The notes: generated by a model from the sequence alone, not told the origin. A stretch of 21,401 nt of DNA from Galbibacter sp035306585 (GCF_035306585.1 NZ_DATGNU010000041.1:1-21401), one strand, 5' to 3'; shown: positions 9,597 to 17,029, counted from the first letter of the stretch. Made by a program: numbers and translations.

Positions 9597-9627
9597 CAAA
9601 TATAAATGCTAGTAGCAGATCTTACAA
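9597..9627 (-). promoter_or_regulatory. Bacteroidota-type promoter of the siderophore receptor operon
   Basis: On the minus strand a TTG (9627-9625) lies 20 nt before TATATTTG (9604-9597). This is an exact match to the -7 consensus TAnnTTTG with a -33 TTG at accepted spacing. A transcript starting about 6 nt further on would have a leader of roughly 30 nt before the ATG at 9558. I see no convincing Fur-like dyad overlapping it. Confidence 0.55.
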
Positions 9628-9714
9628 GATAAAATACATATATCTATTAAGTCTCAGCTGTATTCAACCGAATTACAACTTTGTTTTGAAGAAATAATTT
9701 ACCTAGTACTCTCT

Positions 9715-9774
9715 AAAAACCAAGAGGTTATAATGTGTTATAACTATTTGTTTGATAACCTCTTTCTTTGGTTT
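9715..9774 (-). terminator. Terminator of the BadF-type kinase gene, with alternative hairpins
   Basis: Read on the minus strand, the long arms are AAACCAA plus GAGGTTAT (9774-9768 and 9762-9755), paired with ATAACCTC plus TTGGTTT (9731-9717). A 5-nt bulge interrupts the stem, and a run of five T residues (9719-9715) follows. This is a rho-independent terminator 18 nt after the kinase stop codon. A second perfect 7-bp hairpin, GTTATAA-TGTG-TTATAAC (9727-9744), shares bases with one long arm, so the two folds exclude each other. Confidence 0.7.
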
Positions 9775-9791
9775 CTAGTCTCTTAAGAGTA

Positions 9792-10652
9792 TTAGATCTT
9801 TTGGTTTTGAAGTACGATATATTTAATCAGATTATCTATGGGTTTTCGAACAAAGGAGCTCGCTCTGTATCCTCTATCTTTCAGTTGCTTTATGATGATA
9901 TCTTGAGCGTAATACGCTATGGAACCCACGAAATGGACTGGGTATTTCTGTAATTCTTGATGATAATGGGTTAAATAGGTGTCTATAAAACTCTCTATTA
10001 CTTTATTAAGAATCTCTTGCGCAAAGGGATCCTGGCGATGCTTGAAAATGAACTTTCCAAAAGTAGCTAAATATTTATTTGGATTTTGATTATGGTAGAG
10101 TTGTTGTAAAACCTGATTCAAGTCAATTTCGAAGCTATCTTCAAAATCTTTTTTAATCGTTGTGGGCATTTTATGGTGAAAGTAAGCGCGAAGTAGTTCT
10201 TTCCCGATGTGATTACCACTTCCTTCATCAGATAAAACATATCCAAGTGATGGGATGCGTTGAATACATTTGTGACCATCAAAATAACTACAATTCGATC
10301 CTGTGCCTAAAATACAAATGATTCCAGGTTGGTCGGTGGTCGCATGGACCGCCGCGATAACATCTTCTTTAATACTGATCTGGTTGGTGTTTTGGAATAT
10401 TTCTTCCAAAATCAACTTCATTTTTTTGTCCGCACTTAGTGTGCCGCACCCAGCTCCGTAAAAATGGATTTGGGTGATTAAGCTCCTATAAGGTTGTAAA
10501 TCTGTGTTTTCACGTATAATTGAAAAAATTGCTTTGTCACTTAACGCCATAGGGTTTATGCCTTCTGACTGCGTGGTAAGTAATTGTTTGCCATCGGTAT
10601 CTGCAAGGACCCAGTCGCATTTAGTTGAACCGCTGTCTGCTACTAGTATCAT
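9792..10652 (-). CDS. BadF/BadG/BcrA-type ATPase, probable N-acetylglucosamine kinase
   Basis: This is a cytoplasmic sugar kinase of the ASKHA fold. Visible nucleotide and phosphate motifs are DSGSTKCDW (residues 6-14, phosphate-1 loop), GTGSNCSYFDG (phosphate-2 loop) and GYVLSDEGSGNHIGKELLRAYF, which matches the GlcNAc-kinase branch of the BadF/BadG family (eukaryotic NAGK-like). At 286 residues the protein has the usual length. It would make GlcNAc-6-phosphate from GlcNAc. The next gene upstream encodes a GlcN-6-P deaminase fusion and a NagP-like permease lies beyond, so an amino-sugar substrate is well supported by context. It is separated from nagB by a terminator and a dyad, suggesting its own promoter. 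Other substrates of this family, such as glucosamine or muramic-type sugars, are not excluded. Confidence 0.85.
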   Translation of the reverse strand: MILVADSGSTKCDWVLADTDGKQLLTTQSEGINPMALSDKAIFSIIRENTDLQPYRSLITQIHFYGAGCGTLSADKKMKLILEEIFQNTNQISIKEDVIAAVHATTDQPGIICILGTGSNCSYFDGHKCIQRIPSLGYVLSDEGSGNHIGKELLRAYFHHKMPTTIKKDFEDSFEIDLNQVLQQLYHNQNPNKYLATFGKFIFKHRQDPFAQEILNKVIESFIDTYLTHYHQELQKYPVHFVGSIAYYAQDIIIKQLKDRGYRASSFVRKPIDNLIKYIVLQNQKI

Positions 10653-10670
10653 ATTATTTATTTTAGGATA

Positions 10671-10695
10671 ATACCTAAAGTTTTACCATAGGTAT
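10671..10695. promoter_or_regulatory. Operator-like inverted repeat upstream of the kinase gene
   Basis: ATACCTA (10671-10677) and TAGGTAT (10689-10695) form a perfect 7-bp inverted repeat with an 11-nt spacer. It lies 19-43 nt before the kinase start, between that start and the nagB terminator. An extra TAGG at 10664-10667 adds a third half-box. It could bind a dimeric regulator or form an RNA leader hairpin. No regulator is assigned. Confidence 0.35.
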
Positions 10696-10704
10696 ACTAT
10701 TTAT

Positions 10705-10750
10705 AAAAATCAAAGGAGCTGTAATAATGCAGGCAACCTGAGCTCCTTTG
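10705..10750 (-). terminator. Intrinsic terminator of nagB
   Basis: CAAAGGAGCT (10711-10720) and AGCTCCTTTG (10741-10750) are a perfect 10-bp inverted repeat. The 20-nt loop itself contains a small CAGG-TTG-CCTG hairpin. On the minus strand the stem is followed by A and five T residues (10709-10705). It lies 17 nt after the nagB stop codon and separates nagB from the kinase gene transcriptionally. Confidence 0.8.
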
Positions 10751-10767
10751 ATAAAGCTAACATATTC

Positions 10768-12684
10768 TTAAAAGTGGTAGCGCTTGAATGCTTCTATAGC
10801 CTCATATTCTGCTAATCCAAGGTTATCGTATAGAAGAGCTGTATTTCTGTTGCGCTCTTGGGCACGGACCCAGAATTCTCGAGAATCTTCCCCTTGGAAC
10901 ATCACTCGGTCTTTTTGCGACTGGTGGAATAGAATGGCGTTTATTTTCTTATTCATTTCATCTGGACTCAAAGGTACAGCCATTTCGATATCAGCGATAT
11001 CCCATTCATGCCAAGCGCCTCGGTATAACCATACCCAACAATCTTTCATAAAATCTAGATGTTTGATACTGGCTAGCGATTCAAAGATGGCATCTAGACA
11101 AAGCTTGTGTGTTCCGTGTGGGTCCGCTAAGTCTCCAGCGGCATAGATTTGATGTGGTTGTATCGTTGTGATTAAATCAGATATTAACTGTATGTCTGCT
11201 GGTCCAACTGGATTCTTCTTAACCTCACCAGTCTCATAGAAAGGAAGGTCAAGAAAATGTACTTTAGAATCGTCCAATCCAAGGTATCTTGTTGCCCCAT
11301 AGGATTCCATACGTCGAATCAATCCTTTTACTTTTCTGGTCTCTGAGCTATCGCCGTATGCTGTAGTTTTGGAATTTAAAAACCTTATAATTTTTTTGAA
11401 ATTTGTTTCTTCTGAACTTAGACTTAATTGATCTGCGACTTCAGCAAATTTTAAAGCCTCCTCATCTGTAACGGCAATATTTCCGGAGGTTTGGTAAGCA
11501 ACATGGACATCGTGTCCTTGTTCGATCAGTCGAGAGAAAGTTCCACCCATGGAAATCACATCATCATCCGGGTGTGGACTGAATATAATAATACGTTTTT
11601 TCTCAGGGGATCTACGTTCTGGGCGGTTGGTGTCATCTGCATTTGGTTTCCCTCCTGGCCAACCTGTAATGGTGTGCTGTAGTTTATTGAAAATCTTGAT
11701 GTTTAGGTTGTATGCAGAACCTTCAATTGAAAGTAAACCAGACATGCCATGTTCGTTATAGTCCTTGTCTGTAAGTTTCAGTACAGGCTTTTTGAGCTCT
11801 TCACTGAGCCAAGTAACTGCTTTTAACTTCAAGTTATCGGTCCACACACACTGACTTACGATCCATGGAGTTTTGATACGGCTGAGTTCAGATGCTGCCT
11901 CCTGATCCAGAATCATGGTCGTGTTGGGATGGTTTTGCAGGAAACTCGCTGGGATGTTCGATGTAACTTGTCCTTCCACTGTTTCTTTTATAATGGAAGC
12001 TTTTTTGTGCCCCCAAGCGAGCATAATGATTCTTTTAGATTTCATAATGGTGCTAACTCCCATGGTGATCGCTTTCTTAGGTACGTATTCAATACCATTA
12101 AAGTCTGATGCTGCATCACGGCGGGTGATGTGATCGAGTGTAATGATACGTGTCCCAGAGTTGATGTGAGAACCAGGTTCATTAAATCCGATATGTCCCG
12201 TTCTCCCGATTCCTAGCAACTGAAAATCTAGACCACCCAGTTGTTTGATCTTCATATCGTAATCAATGCAGTATTGGTTGAGTTCCTCCTGGCTCACTTG
12301 TCCATTTGGAATATGGATGTTTTCTGGGTTAATGTCAATGTGATCGAATAAATGCTGATGCATAAAGTAGTAATAACTCTGACGGTTTTCAGCATCCATG
12401 GGATAGTACTCATCTAGGTTAAAGGTGATCACATTGTGGAAACTCAATTCCCCATTTTTATGAAGCCTAACCAGTTCTTCATATACTTTAATTGGAGAAG
12501 ACCCAGTAGCCAGCCCTAGTACACAGGCTTCACCTTTTTCTTGTTTCTCGCGAATAAGATCTGCGATCTCAGCGGCCACTATCTTAGAGGCCTCATAAGA
12601 GTCTTCAAAAATTTCATTGTGTATTTTCTCAAACTTGGTGTCTTCAAACTTACCGACCTGTTTGTGTTTAATTTGTTGTATCAT
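10768..12684 (-). CDS. nagB: Glucosamine-6-phosphate deaminase fused to a PIG-L/LmbE deacetylase-like domain
   Basis: This cytoplasmic fusion protein has a NagB domain (about residues 20-290) that converts GlcN-6-P to fructose-6-P and ammonia. It shows GLATGSSP (57-64, phosphate loop), FNLDEYY (88-94, catalytic base Asp91) and GHIGFNEPGS (163-172, His164 and Glu169). The position corresponding to E. coli Asp141 is Thr162 (GIGRTGH instead of GVGNDGH). After a linker (about 335-362, Pro-rich RPERRSPEKK) comes a PIG-L/LmbE domain (about 363-638) with the zinc motif HPDDD (371-375) and DPHGTH (521-526), both intact. PIG-L enzymes deacetylate GlcNAc-containing substrates, so this half could act as a GlcNAc-6-P deacetylase; that is inference. 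Such 640-residue fusions are common in Bacteroidota. It is transcribed divergently from the sensor-regulator-permease operon. Confidence 0.9.
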   Translation of the reverse strand: MIQQIKHKQVGKFEDTKFEKIHNEIFEDSYEASKIVAAEIADLIREKQEKGEACVLGLATGSSPIKVYEELVRLHKNGELSFHNVITFNLDEYYPMDAENRQSYYYFMHQHLFDHIDINPENIHIPNGQVSQEELNQYCIDYDMKIKQLGGLDFQLLGIGRTGHIGFNEPGSHINSGTRIITLDHITRRDAASDFNGIEYVPKKAITMGVSTIMKSKRIIMLAWGHKKASIIKETVEGQVTSNIPASFLQNHPNTTMILDQEAASELSRIKTPWIVSQCVWTDNLKLKAVTWLSEELKKPVLKLTDKDYNEHGMSGLLSIEGSAYNLNIKIFNKLQHTITGWPGGKPNADDTNRPERRSPEKKRIIIFSPHPDDDVISMGGTFSRLIEQGHDVHVAYQTSGNIAVTDEEALKFAEVADQLSLSSEETNFKKIIRFLNSKTTAYGDSSETRKVKGLIRRMESYGATRYLGLDDSKVHFLDLPFYETGEVKKNPVGPADIQLISDLITTIQPHQIYAAGDLADPHGTHKLCLDAIFESLASIKHLDFMKDCWVWLYRGAWHEWDIADIEMAVPLSPDEMNKKINAILFHQSQKDRVMFQGEDSREFWVRAQERNRNTALLYDNLGLAEYEAIEAFKRYHF

Positions 12685-13145
12685 TCCTTATTAGCTTTTT
12701 TTAATGTTACCAAATAGTAGTATTCTGTAGCGTTTTATTGTTTTGTTCGTAAAAAGTTACGTTTTGTTATTGATTTAATTATTGCACCTTATTTTTGCTC
12801 TGTATAATTATGTTGTTCTAGTTAAATTAAAATTTTATTACATTTCCTTTCGTTTTTGTTCTTTTTTGCCATATCCATTTTATAGTTGATATTAATTAGC
12901 GGTATCAATATTTCAAATACTTTTTAACATTTCAAGTTGAGATATGTCGAATAAAAAGCAAAATTTACTTTAATATTAGTAGTTTAAAAAGCTTTTTATA
13001 CCAACGTCACAGATAAGGCAACAAACAACATTAAAAAGGAGATAACAGTTTTCGTGATTTTGATTTTTAAAAATTTATTTTGGTTATTCTTTCGAATAGT
13101 TATATTTTTTCACAATAATTGTAATTAGATGTATAGAAGCTACTG
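12685..13145. other. 461-nt AT-rich divergent control region between nagB and the sensor kinase
   Basis: No credible gene is present in this stretch. It holds a promoter-like element pointing right (12770-12797), an inverted repeat TTGATA-N11-TATCAA (12886-12908), a perfect 14-bp palindrome TAAAAAGCTTTTTA (12985-12998) and the palindrome ACAATAATTGT (13112-13122), 23 nt before the kinase start. A weak nagB promoter may include TACTATTTG on the minus strand (12719-12711), which has one extra base relative to the -7 consensus. The region is the obvious place for control by the adjacent LytTR regulator, but I could not identify a convincing LytTR direct repeat. Confidence 0.5.
12770..12797 (+). 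promoter_or_regulatory. Bacteroidota-type promoter pointing toward the sensor kinase operon
   Basis: TTG (12770-12772) is followed after 17 nt by TATTTTTG (12790-12797), an exact TAnnTTTG match. If used for the sensor kinase, it would give a leader of about 340 nt, which is unusually long. AT-rich DNA produces such matches by chance, so support is moderate at best. Confidence 0.35.
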
Positions 13146-14189
13146 ATGAATAAACTGGGAACCATTGCAAAGAATACTATTGCTTTTAAGTATCATTTCT
13201 TTTTTTGGGTATGTTATTTTCTGATTAATTTCGTGAGATGGGGGAGTTATTTTAATGATTATTCCTATTCTTTGAAATCTAACCTGGTAGAGTTTCCACT
13301 TCATATTCTGATCGTGTATTTTAATATCTACTATTTGATTCCAAAATTGCTTTTAAAAAAGAAGTACTTCAGTTATTTTTCAGTGTTACTTCTTGCTTTG
13401 GGAGTACATTATAGTGTAAGAACGGGATTGAATTATTATTTGGTCTCTGAGGACATATGGCCAGAGGCTATAGGGATCCAAAAACCCTTTAGTTTTAACC
13501 ATATTTTAGCCGTATGTATAGGGGAACTGTATGTATTGAGTTTAACGGCCGCCATTAAGTTCACTGTGGAATTTTTAAACGAACGAACTAAGAACCAAGA
13601 ATTGAGGGAATTGCAATATAAGACCGAACTAAAGTATTTAAAGGCGCAGATCCAACCCCATTTCTTTTTTAATACACTTAATAATTTATATGCTTTAACC
13701 CTAAAGAGCTCTCAGCAGGCGCCTAAAGTGGTACTTCGATTATCGGATTTCATGAAATATGTGATCTATGATGCTAAAAAAAGTGAGGTGCCTTTACTTA
13801 AAGAAATTGAATATATTGATAATTATATTGCTCTAGAGAAATTAAGACATGGATTTGGTTTTGAAGCAAAGATTGGTATTCGTGGTGATATTGACGGTGT
13901 TCTAGTTCCACCTTTGTTGTTCTTGCCCTTGGTAGAAAATGCCTTCAAACACGGGTTAATGGTTAAAGATCATCAAATGATAACGGTAGATTTTGAAAAT
14001 CGAAACAAGCAGCTGACCTTTACCATTAAAAATTACTTTGATCCAGAGCAAAAACTCAAAACCCCAGGGGGGATTGGTTCGGTTAACTTGAAAAGGCGTT
14101 TAGAAATGTTGTACAATGAGCACTTTAGTTTTACGAATCAAGCGCACCATAATCAATATGTAGTGACTTTAATAATTCCGATTGCATGA
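13146..14189 (+). CDS. LytS/YehU-type membrane sensor histidine kinase
   Basis: This is the sensor of a two-component system. The N-terminal half has four hydrophobic spans (about residues 17-33, 47-67, 75-92 and 116-140) with little between them, so it probably senses within or close to the membrane. A short coiled stretch (NERTKNQELRELQYKTELKYLKAQ, about 145-168, too short to be a sensory domain) leads to the His_kinase domain. The phospho-acceptor is His172 in QIQPHFFFNTLNNL, and the ATP-binding N-box is LPLVENAFKHG (260-270), followed by a glycine-rich GGIGSVNLKRRLEMLY. The family normally pairs with LytTR regulators, and one follows with a 4-nt ATGA overlap. The signal is unknown. The neighbours suggest amino-sugar status. 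Confidence 0.92.
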   Translation: MNKLGTIAKNTIAFKYHFFFWVCYFLINFVRWGSYFNDYSYSLKSNLVEFPLHILIVYFNIYYLIPKLLLKKKYFSYFSVLLLALGVHYSVRTGLNYYLVSEDIWPEAIGIQKPFSFNHILAVCIGELYVLSLTAAIKFTVEFLNERTKNQELRELQYKTELKYLKAQIQPHFFFNTLNNLYALTLKSSQQAPKVVLRLSDFMKYVIYDAKKSEVPLLKEIEYIDNYIALEKLRHGFGFEAKIGIRGDIDGVLVPPLLFLPLVENAFKHGLMVKDHQMITVDFENRNKQLTFTIKNYFDPEQKLKTPGGIGSVNLKRRLEMLYNEHFSFTNQAHHNQYVVTLIIPIA

Positions 14190-14914
14190 ATATAAATTGC
14201 CTAATCATAGATGATGAACCACTAGCGATTCAGGTACTTGAATCGTATTTGAAAGAGTTTTCTAATGTGGAAGTGGTTGGGGTTTTTAGTAATCCAATAG
14301 ATGCTCTTCCGGCTTTTAAACGGCCAGATGTTGATGTAGTGTTTATGGATATTAATATGCCTAGAATGAACGGGTTGGAATTTTTGAGGAATCTTGATTC
14401 ACATCCTTTAATTATTATAACAACGGCCTATAGAGAGTATGCCATTGAGAGTTATGAATTGGAGGTGTTGGATTATCTAGTTAAGCCGATTCCTTTTAGC
14501 AGGTTTTTGAAATCGTTCAATAAATTAAATGCGCGATTGTTACAATCAAAGGGACTCAAACAAAGTGGCGATTTTGAGCAAGATCCGCATATCTTTTTAA
14601 AAGTCGATAAAAAGCTGATCAAAATTTTTTTAAGTGAGATATTGTATATCGAAAGTTTAAAAGACTATATCAAACTCCATAGTATGGAAGGGACTTTTAT
14701 TTCACATAAATCCCTATCAAGTATTAGTGAAGAGCTACCGGCAGAGAATTTTATAAGAGTTCATAAATCATATACTATTGCAATTGATAAAGTGAAATCC
14801 ATTGAAGGGAACCTTATTGAAATAGCGGAAAAGAAAATCCCAATTGGTAGAAATTACGTTAAGTATGCCAAAGAACGAATCCTAAAGGATAAAGGAAATT
14901 TCCTAACAGAATAA
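14186..14914 (+). CDS. LytTR-family response regulator
   Basis: This is the partner of the preceding kinase; its ATG overlaps the kinase stop. The receiver domain (about 1-120) has the acidic pair Asp9/Asp10, phospho-acceptor Asp55 (VVFMDINMPRMNG), Thr80 and Lys100 (DYLVKPI), so phosphotransfer should work. The LytTR DNA-binding domain (about 132-235) shows IFLKVDKKLIKI, ILYIESLKDYIKLH, FIRVHKSYTIAIDKV and IPIGRNYVK, all typical. The 242-residue length is standard. The MFS permease gene begins 40 nt downstream and nagB diverges upstream of the kinase, so the likely targets are the amino-sugar genes and perhaps the SusCD operon. This is a positional inference. LytTR control of sugar-uptake genes is less usual in Bacteroidota than hybrid two-component or ECF-sigma control. 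Confidence 0.92.
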   Translation: MNINCLIIDDEPLAIQVLESYLKEFSNVEVVGVFSNPIDALPAFKRPDVDVVFMDINMPRMNGLEFLRNLDSHPLIIITTAYREYAIESYELEVLDYLVKPIPFSRFLKSFNKLNARLLQSKGLKQSGDFEQDPHIFLKVDKKLIKIFLSEILYIESLKDYIKLHSMEGTFISHKSLSSISEELPAENFIRVHKSYTIAIDKVKSIEGNLIEIAEKKIPIGRNYVKYAKERILKDKGNFLTE

Positions 14915-14954
14915 TATATAAATAAGAAACTATTAACTAAGTATTATATAACTC

Positions 14955-16280
14955 ATGACAACTACCTCTCAGAAATCAACCAGTCTAGTTCCTATGATAG
15001 TCATAGCTGGACTATTCTTTATTTTCGGTTTTGTAACTTGGATTAACGGAGCTTTGATCCCCTTTATGAAAACCATCAATGAACTTACTGACGCACAATC
15101 ATATTTAGTAGCCTCGGCTTCTTATATTTCTTTTGTTGCTATGGCTTTGCCGTCTTCTTATATCATTAGTAAGCTAGGGTATAAAAAAGGAATGTCTCTA
15201 GGGCTAATTATTATGGCCGTAGGGGCGCTGGTATTTATTCCTGCTGCGGAAGCACGCACCTATTGGGTGTTTTTATCTGGTATATTTATACAAGGCCTCG
15301 GAATGACTATTTTGCAAACTGCTTCAAATCCTTATATAACAATTCTTGGACCAATTGAAAGCGCAGCAAAACGAATCTCCATCATGGGAATCGCTAATAA
15401 AAGTGCTGGGGCTTTAGGGTCTTTTATCTTCGGAGCTATACTGTTATCAGGAATCGATGAAATTCAGGAGAAACTCTCTCTTGTAGATGAGGTTGAAAAG
15501 AATGCATTACTACAAGAAATGGCTAACTCTGTAGTTCTTCCATATATTGTAATGGCGGTGGTTTTGTTTGTACTGGCACTTTTAATTAATAAAGCGCCAC
15601 TTCCAAATGTAGAAGCTGATGAAATTGAAGAAACTGAAAAGGAACCTGGAATGGTAAGAACTAAAAAGACCAGCATTTTTCAATTTCCTCATCTATGGTT
15701 AGGTGTTTTAACCTTGTTCTTGTACGTAGGTGTTGAGGTGATCGCTGGTGATACCATTATCTCTTATGGGATATCCTTAGGAATGTCTGGAGAAGAAGCC
15801 AAAGGATTTACATTTATGACACTTATGGCCATGGTGGGTGGTTATATCTTGGGTGTGATTTTAATTCCGAAGTACCTTAACCAGACTACAGCCCTAAAAA
15901 TAAGCGCAATACTAGGTATTGTTTTTGGAATTGGGATTATCAGTTTCACAGGTTTCATCTCTGTATTATTTGTTGCTGCTCTTGGCTTTGCTAATGCTTT
16001 GGTGTGGCCTGCGATTTGGCCATTGGCGTTAAAAGGTCTAGGGAAATTTACAGAGACCGCTTCAGCCATGTTGGTGATGGCAATTTCGGGTGGGGCAATT
16101 ATTCCTCCTCTTTATGGATATCTAGTAGACCGAAATAAAGCGGAATTAATTCAAAGTGGCGTGGAGCAGTCAGTGGCAACCGCTGAAGCTGCAACATCTA
16201 GCTATTGGATCTTGTTTCCTTGTTATGCCTTTATATTGTTTTATGCTATGTATGGACATAAGGTAGGATTGAAGAAATAA
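14955..16280 (+). CDS. nagP: Sugar MFS permease of the FucP/NagP type
   Basis: This is an inner-membrane proton-coupled sugar importer with about 12 hydrophobic spans in 441 residues. Family features are visible: the first span with FFIFGFVTWINGALIPFMK, then SYIISKLGYKKGMSLGLIIMA, QTASNPYITILGP, and in the C-terminal half YVGVEVIAGDTIISYG and NALVWPAIWPLALKGLGKFTETASAMLVM. These are typical of Bacteroidota and gammaproteobacterial permeases named FucP, GluP or NagP. The GlcNAc assignment comes from the adjoining kinase and deaminase genes; fucose or glucose cannot be excluded by motif alone. It lies 40 nt after the LytTR regulator, probably in the same operon, and is closed by a strong terminator. 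Confidence 0.85.
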   Translation: MTTTSQKSTSLVPMIVIAGLFFIFGFVTWINGALIPFMKTINELTDAQSYLVASASYISFVAMALPSSYIISKLGYKKGMSLGLIIMAVGALVFIPAAEARTYWVFLSGIFIQGLGMTILQTASNPYITILGPIESAAKRISIMGIANKSAGALGSFIFGAILLSGIDEIQEKLSLVDEVEKNALLQEMANSVVLPYIVMAVVLFVLALLINKAPLPNVEADEIEETEKEPGMVRTKKTSIFQFPHLWLGVLTLFLYVGVEVIAGDTIISYGISLGMSGEEAKGFTFMTLMAMVGGYILGVILIPKYLNQTTALKISAILGIVFGIGIISFTGFISVLFVAALGFANALVWPAIWPLALKGLGKFTETASAMLVMAISGGAIIPPLYGYLVDRNKAELIQSGVEQSVATAEAATSSYWILFPCYAFILFYAMYGHKVGLKK

Positions 16281-16310
16281 CTATCACAAGTTTAACCGTA
16301 TAGTATAAGG

Positions 16311-16340
16311 AAACCTCAATCATTGATTGGGGTTTTTTTT
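16311..16340 (+). terminator. Strong intrinsic terminator after nagP
   Basis: AAACCTCAATC (16311-16321) and GATTGGGGTTT (16325-16335) pair over 11 bp with one T-G wobble around the 3-nt loop ATT. The stem runs into a tract of eight T residues (16333-16340). It ends the sensor-regulator-permease operon. Confidence 0.9.
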
Positions 16341-16387
16341 GAGGAGAAAGTAATAAAATAAGTTGTTTCTTTAGGAGTCTTGAAGAC

Positions 16388-16957
16388 TTACTTTATAATT
16401 AGTTGATGCTTGGAGAGGAGGGAAAGAGCGCCATGAGTTGAAAAGATGGCATTTTTTAATGTGTTTTTCTCTGGATCCAACCCTATGTTATCACAAGAAT
16501 ACAAATCTGCATTTTCAAGGTTAGTGTCTGAAAATACCGCGCCGTACAAATCGCAATTTTCAAATAGCGCACTAGTTAAATTGGCATTGGTAAAATCCGT
16601 ATGCTGCAGGTTACATTTTTTAAACTTGGTGTTCTTAAGATCTAAATTTTCAAAAGTTGAATAACTTAGATTGCACCCTTCAAAATTAAAGGAAAGCAGC
16701 AAAGTAATACATTCAAAAAAATGCATACCAATGAGTTTGGACTCCATAAAGCTAACTTCTTTAAAGGAACTATTCTTAAGATGTGAGCCACTAAAATCAC
16801 AACTGTGGAATTCACACTCTATAAAATGAGTATTGCTTAAGTAAACCTCACTAAATTTACATTTCGAAAAAATACAGTTATCATATTCTCCTTTTTTAAA
16901 TGTAGCGCTGTTAAAGTCTATATTGTCAAATTCTTGATCCGAAAAAAATGCTTTCAT
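16388..16957 (-). CDS. Pentapeptide-repeat protein (Qnr/MfpA-like architecture)
   Basis: The 189 residues are made almost entirely of pentapeptide units with Phe or Leu at the central position, for example CKFSE, CEFHSCDFSG, CNLSYSTFEN, CNLQHTDFTNANLTSALFEN and CDLYGAVFSDTNLENADLY. The units are broken once around residues 83-92 (ECITLLLSFN). They predict a right-handed quadrilateral beta-helix. The C-terminal segment after the repeats (DPEKNTLKNAIF...LLSKHQLIIK) resembles the capping/dimerisation end of Qnr-like chromosomal proteins. Those mimic DNA and protect gyrase, but most pentapeptide proteins have no known function and this one is not proven. There is no signal peptide, so it is cytoplasmic. 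The start lies only 14 nt after the terminator of the upstream sodC. Confidence 0.85.
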   Translation of the reverse strand: MKAFFSDQEFDNIDFNSATFKKGEYDNCIFSKCKFSEVYLSNTHFIECEFHSCDFSGSHLKNSSFKEVSFMESKLIGMHFFECITLLLSFNFEGCNLSYSTFENLDLKNTKFKKCNLQHTDFTNANLTSALFENCDLYGAVFSDTNLENADLYSCDNIGLDPEKNTLKNAIFSTHGALSLLSKHQLIIK

Positions 16958-16971
16958 GCCTGGTTATATTG

Positions 16972-16997
16972 AAAAAGCCACGTTATTCTAACGTGGC
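16972..16997 (-). terminator. Intrinsic terminator of sodC
   Basis: GCCACGTTA (16977-16985) and TAACGTGGC (16989-16997) are a perfect 9-bp inverted repeat with a 3-nt loop. On the minus strand the stem is followed by five T residues (16976-16972). It sits between sodC and the pentapeptide-repeat gene, 14 nt before the latter's start codon. The downstream gene therefore depends on read-through or on a promoter embedded in this short gap. Confidence 0.88.
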
Positions 16998-17029
16998 CTT
17001 GATGATTTTTTTAACGAGGTGGCTTGCTT

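Noticed and set aside
10784..11146. 120-codon plus-strand frame
   Set aside because: It lies wholly antisense to the PIG-L domain of the nagB fusion, which has intact motifs; the frame has no recognisable domain.
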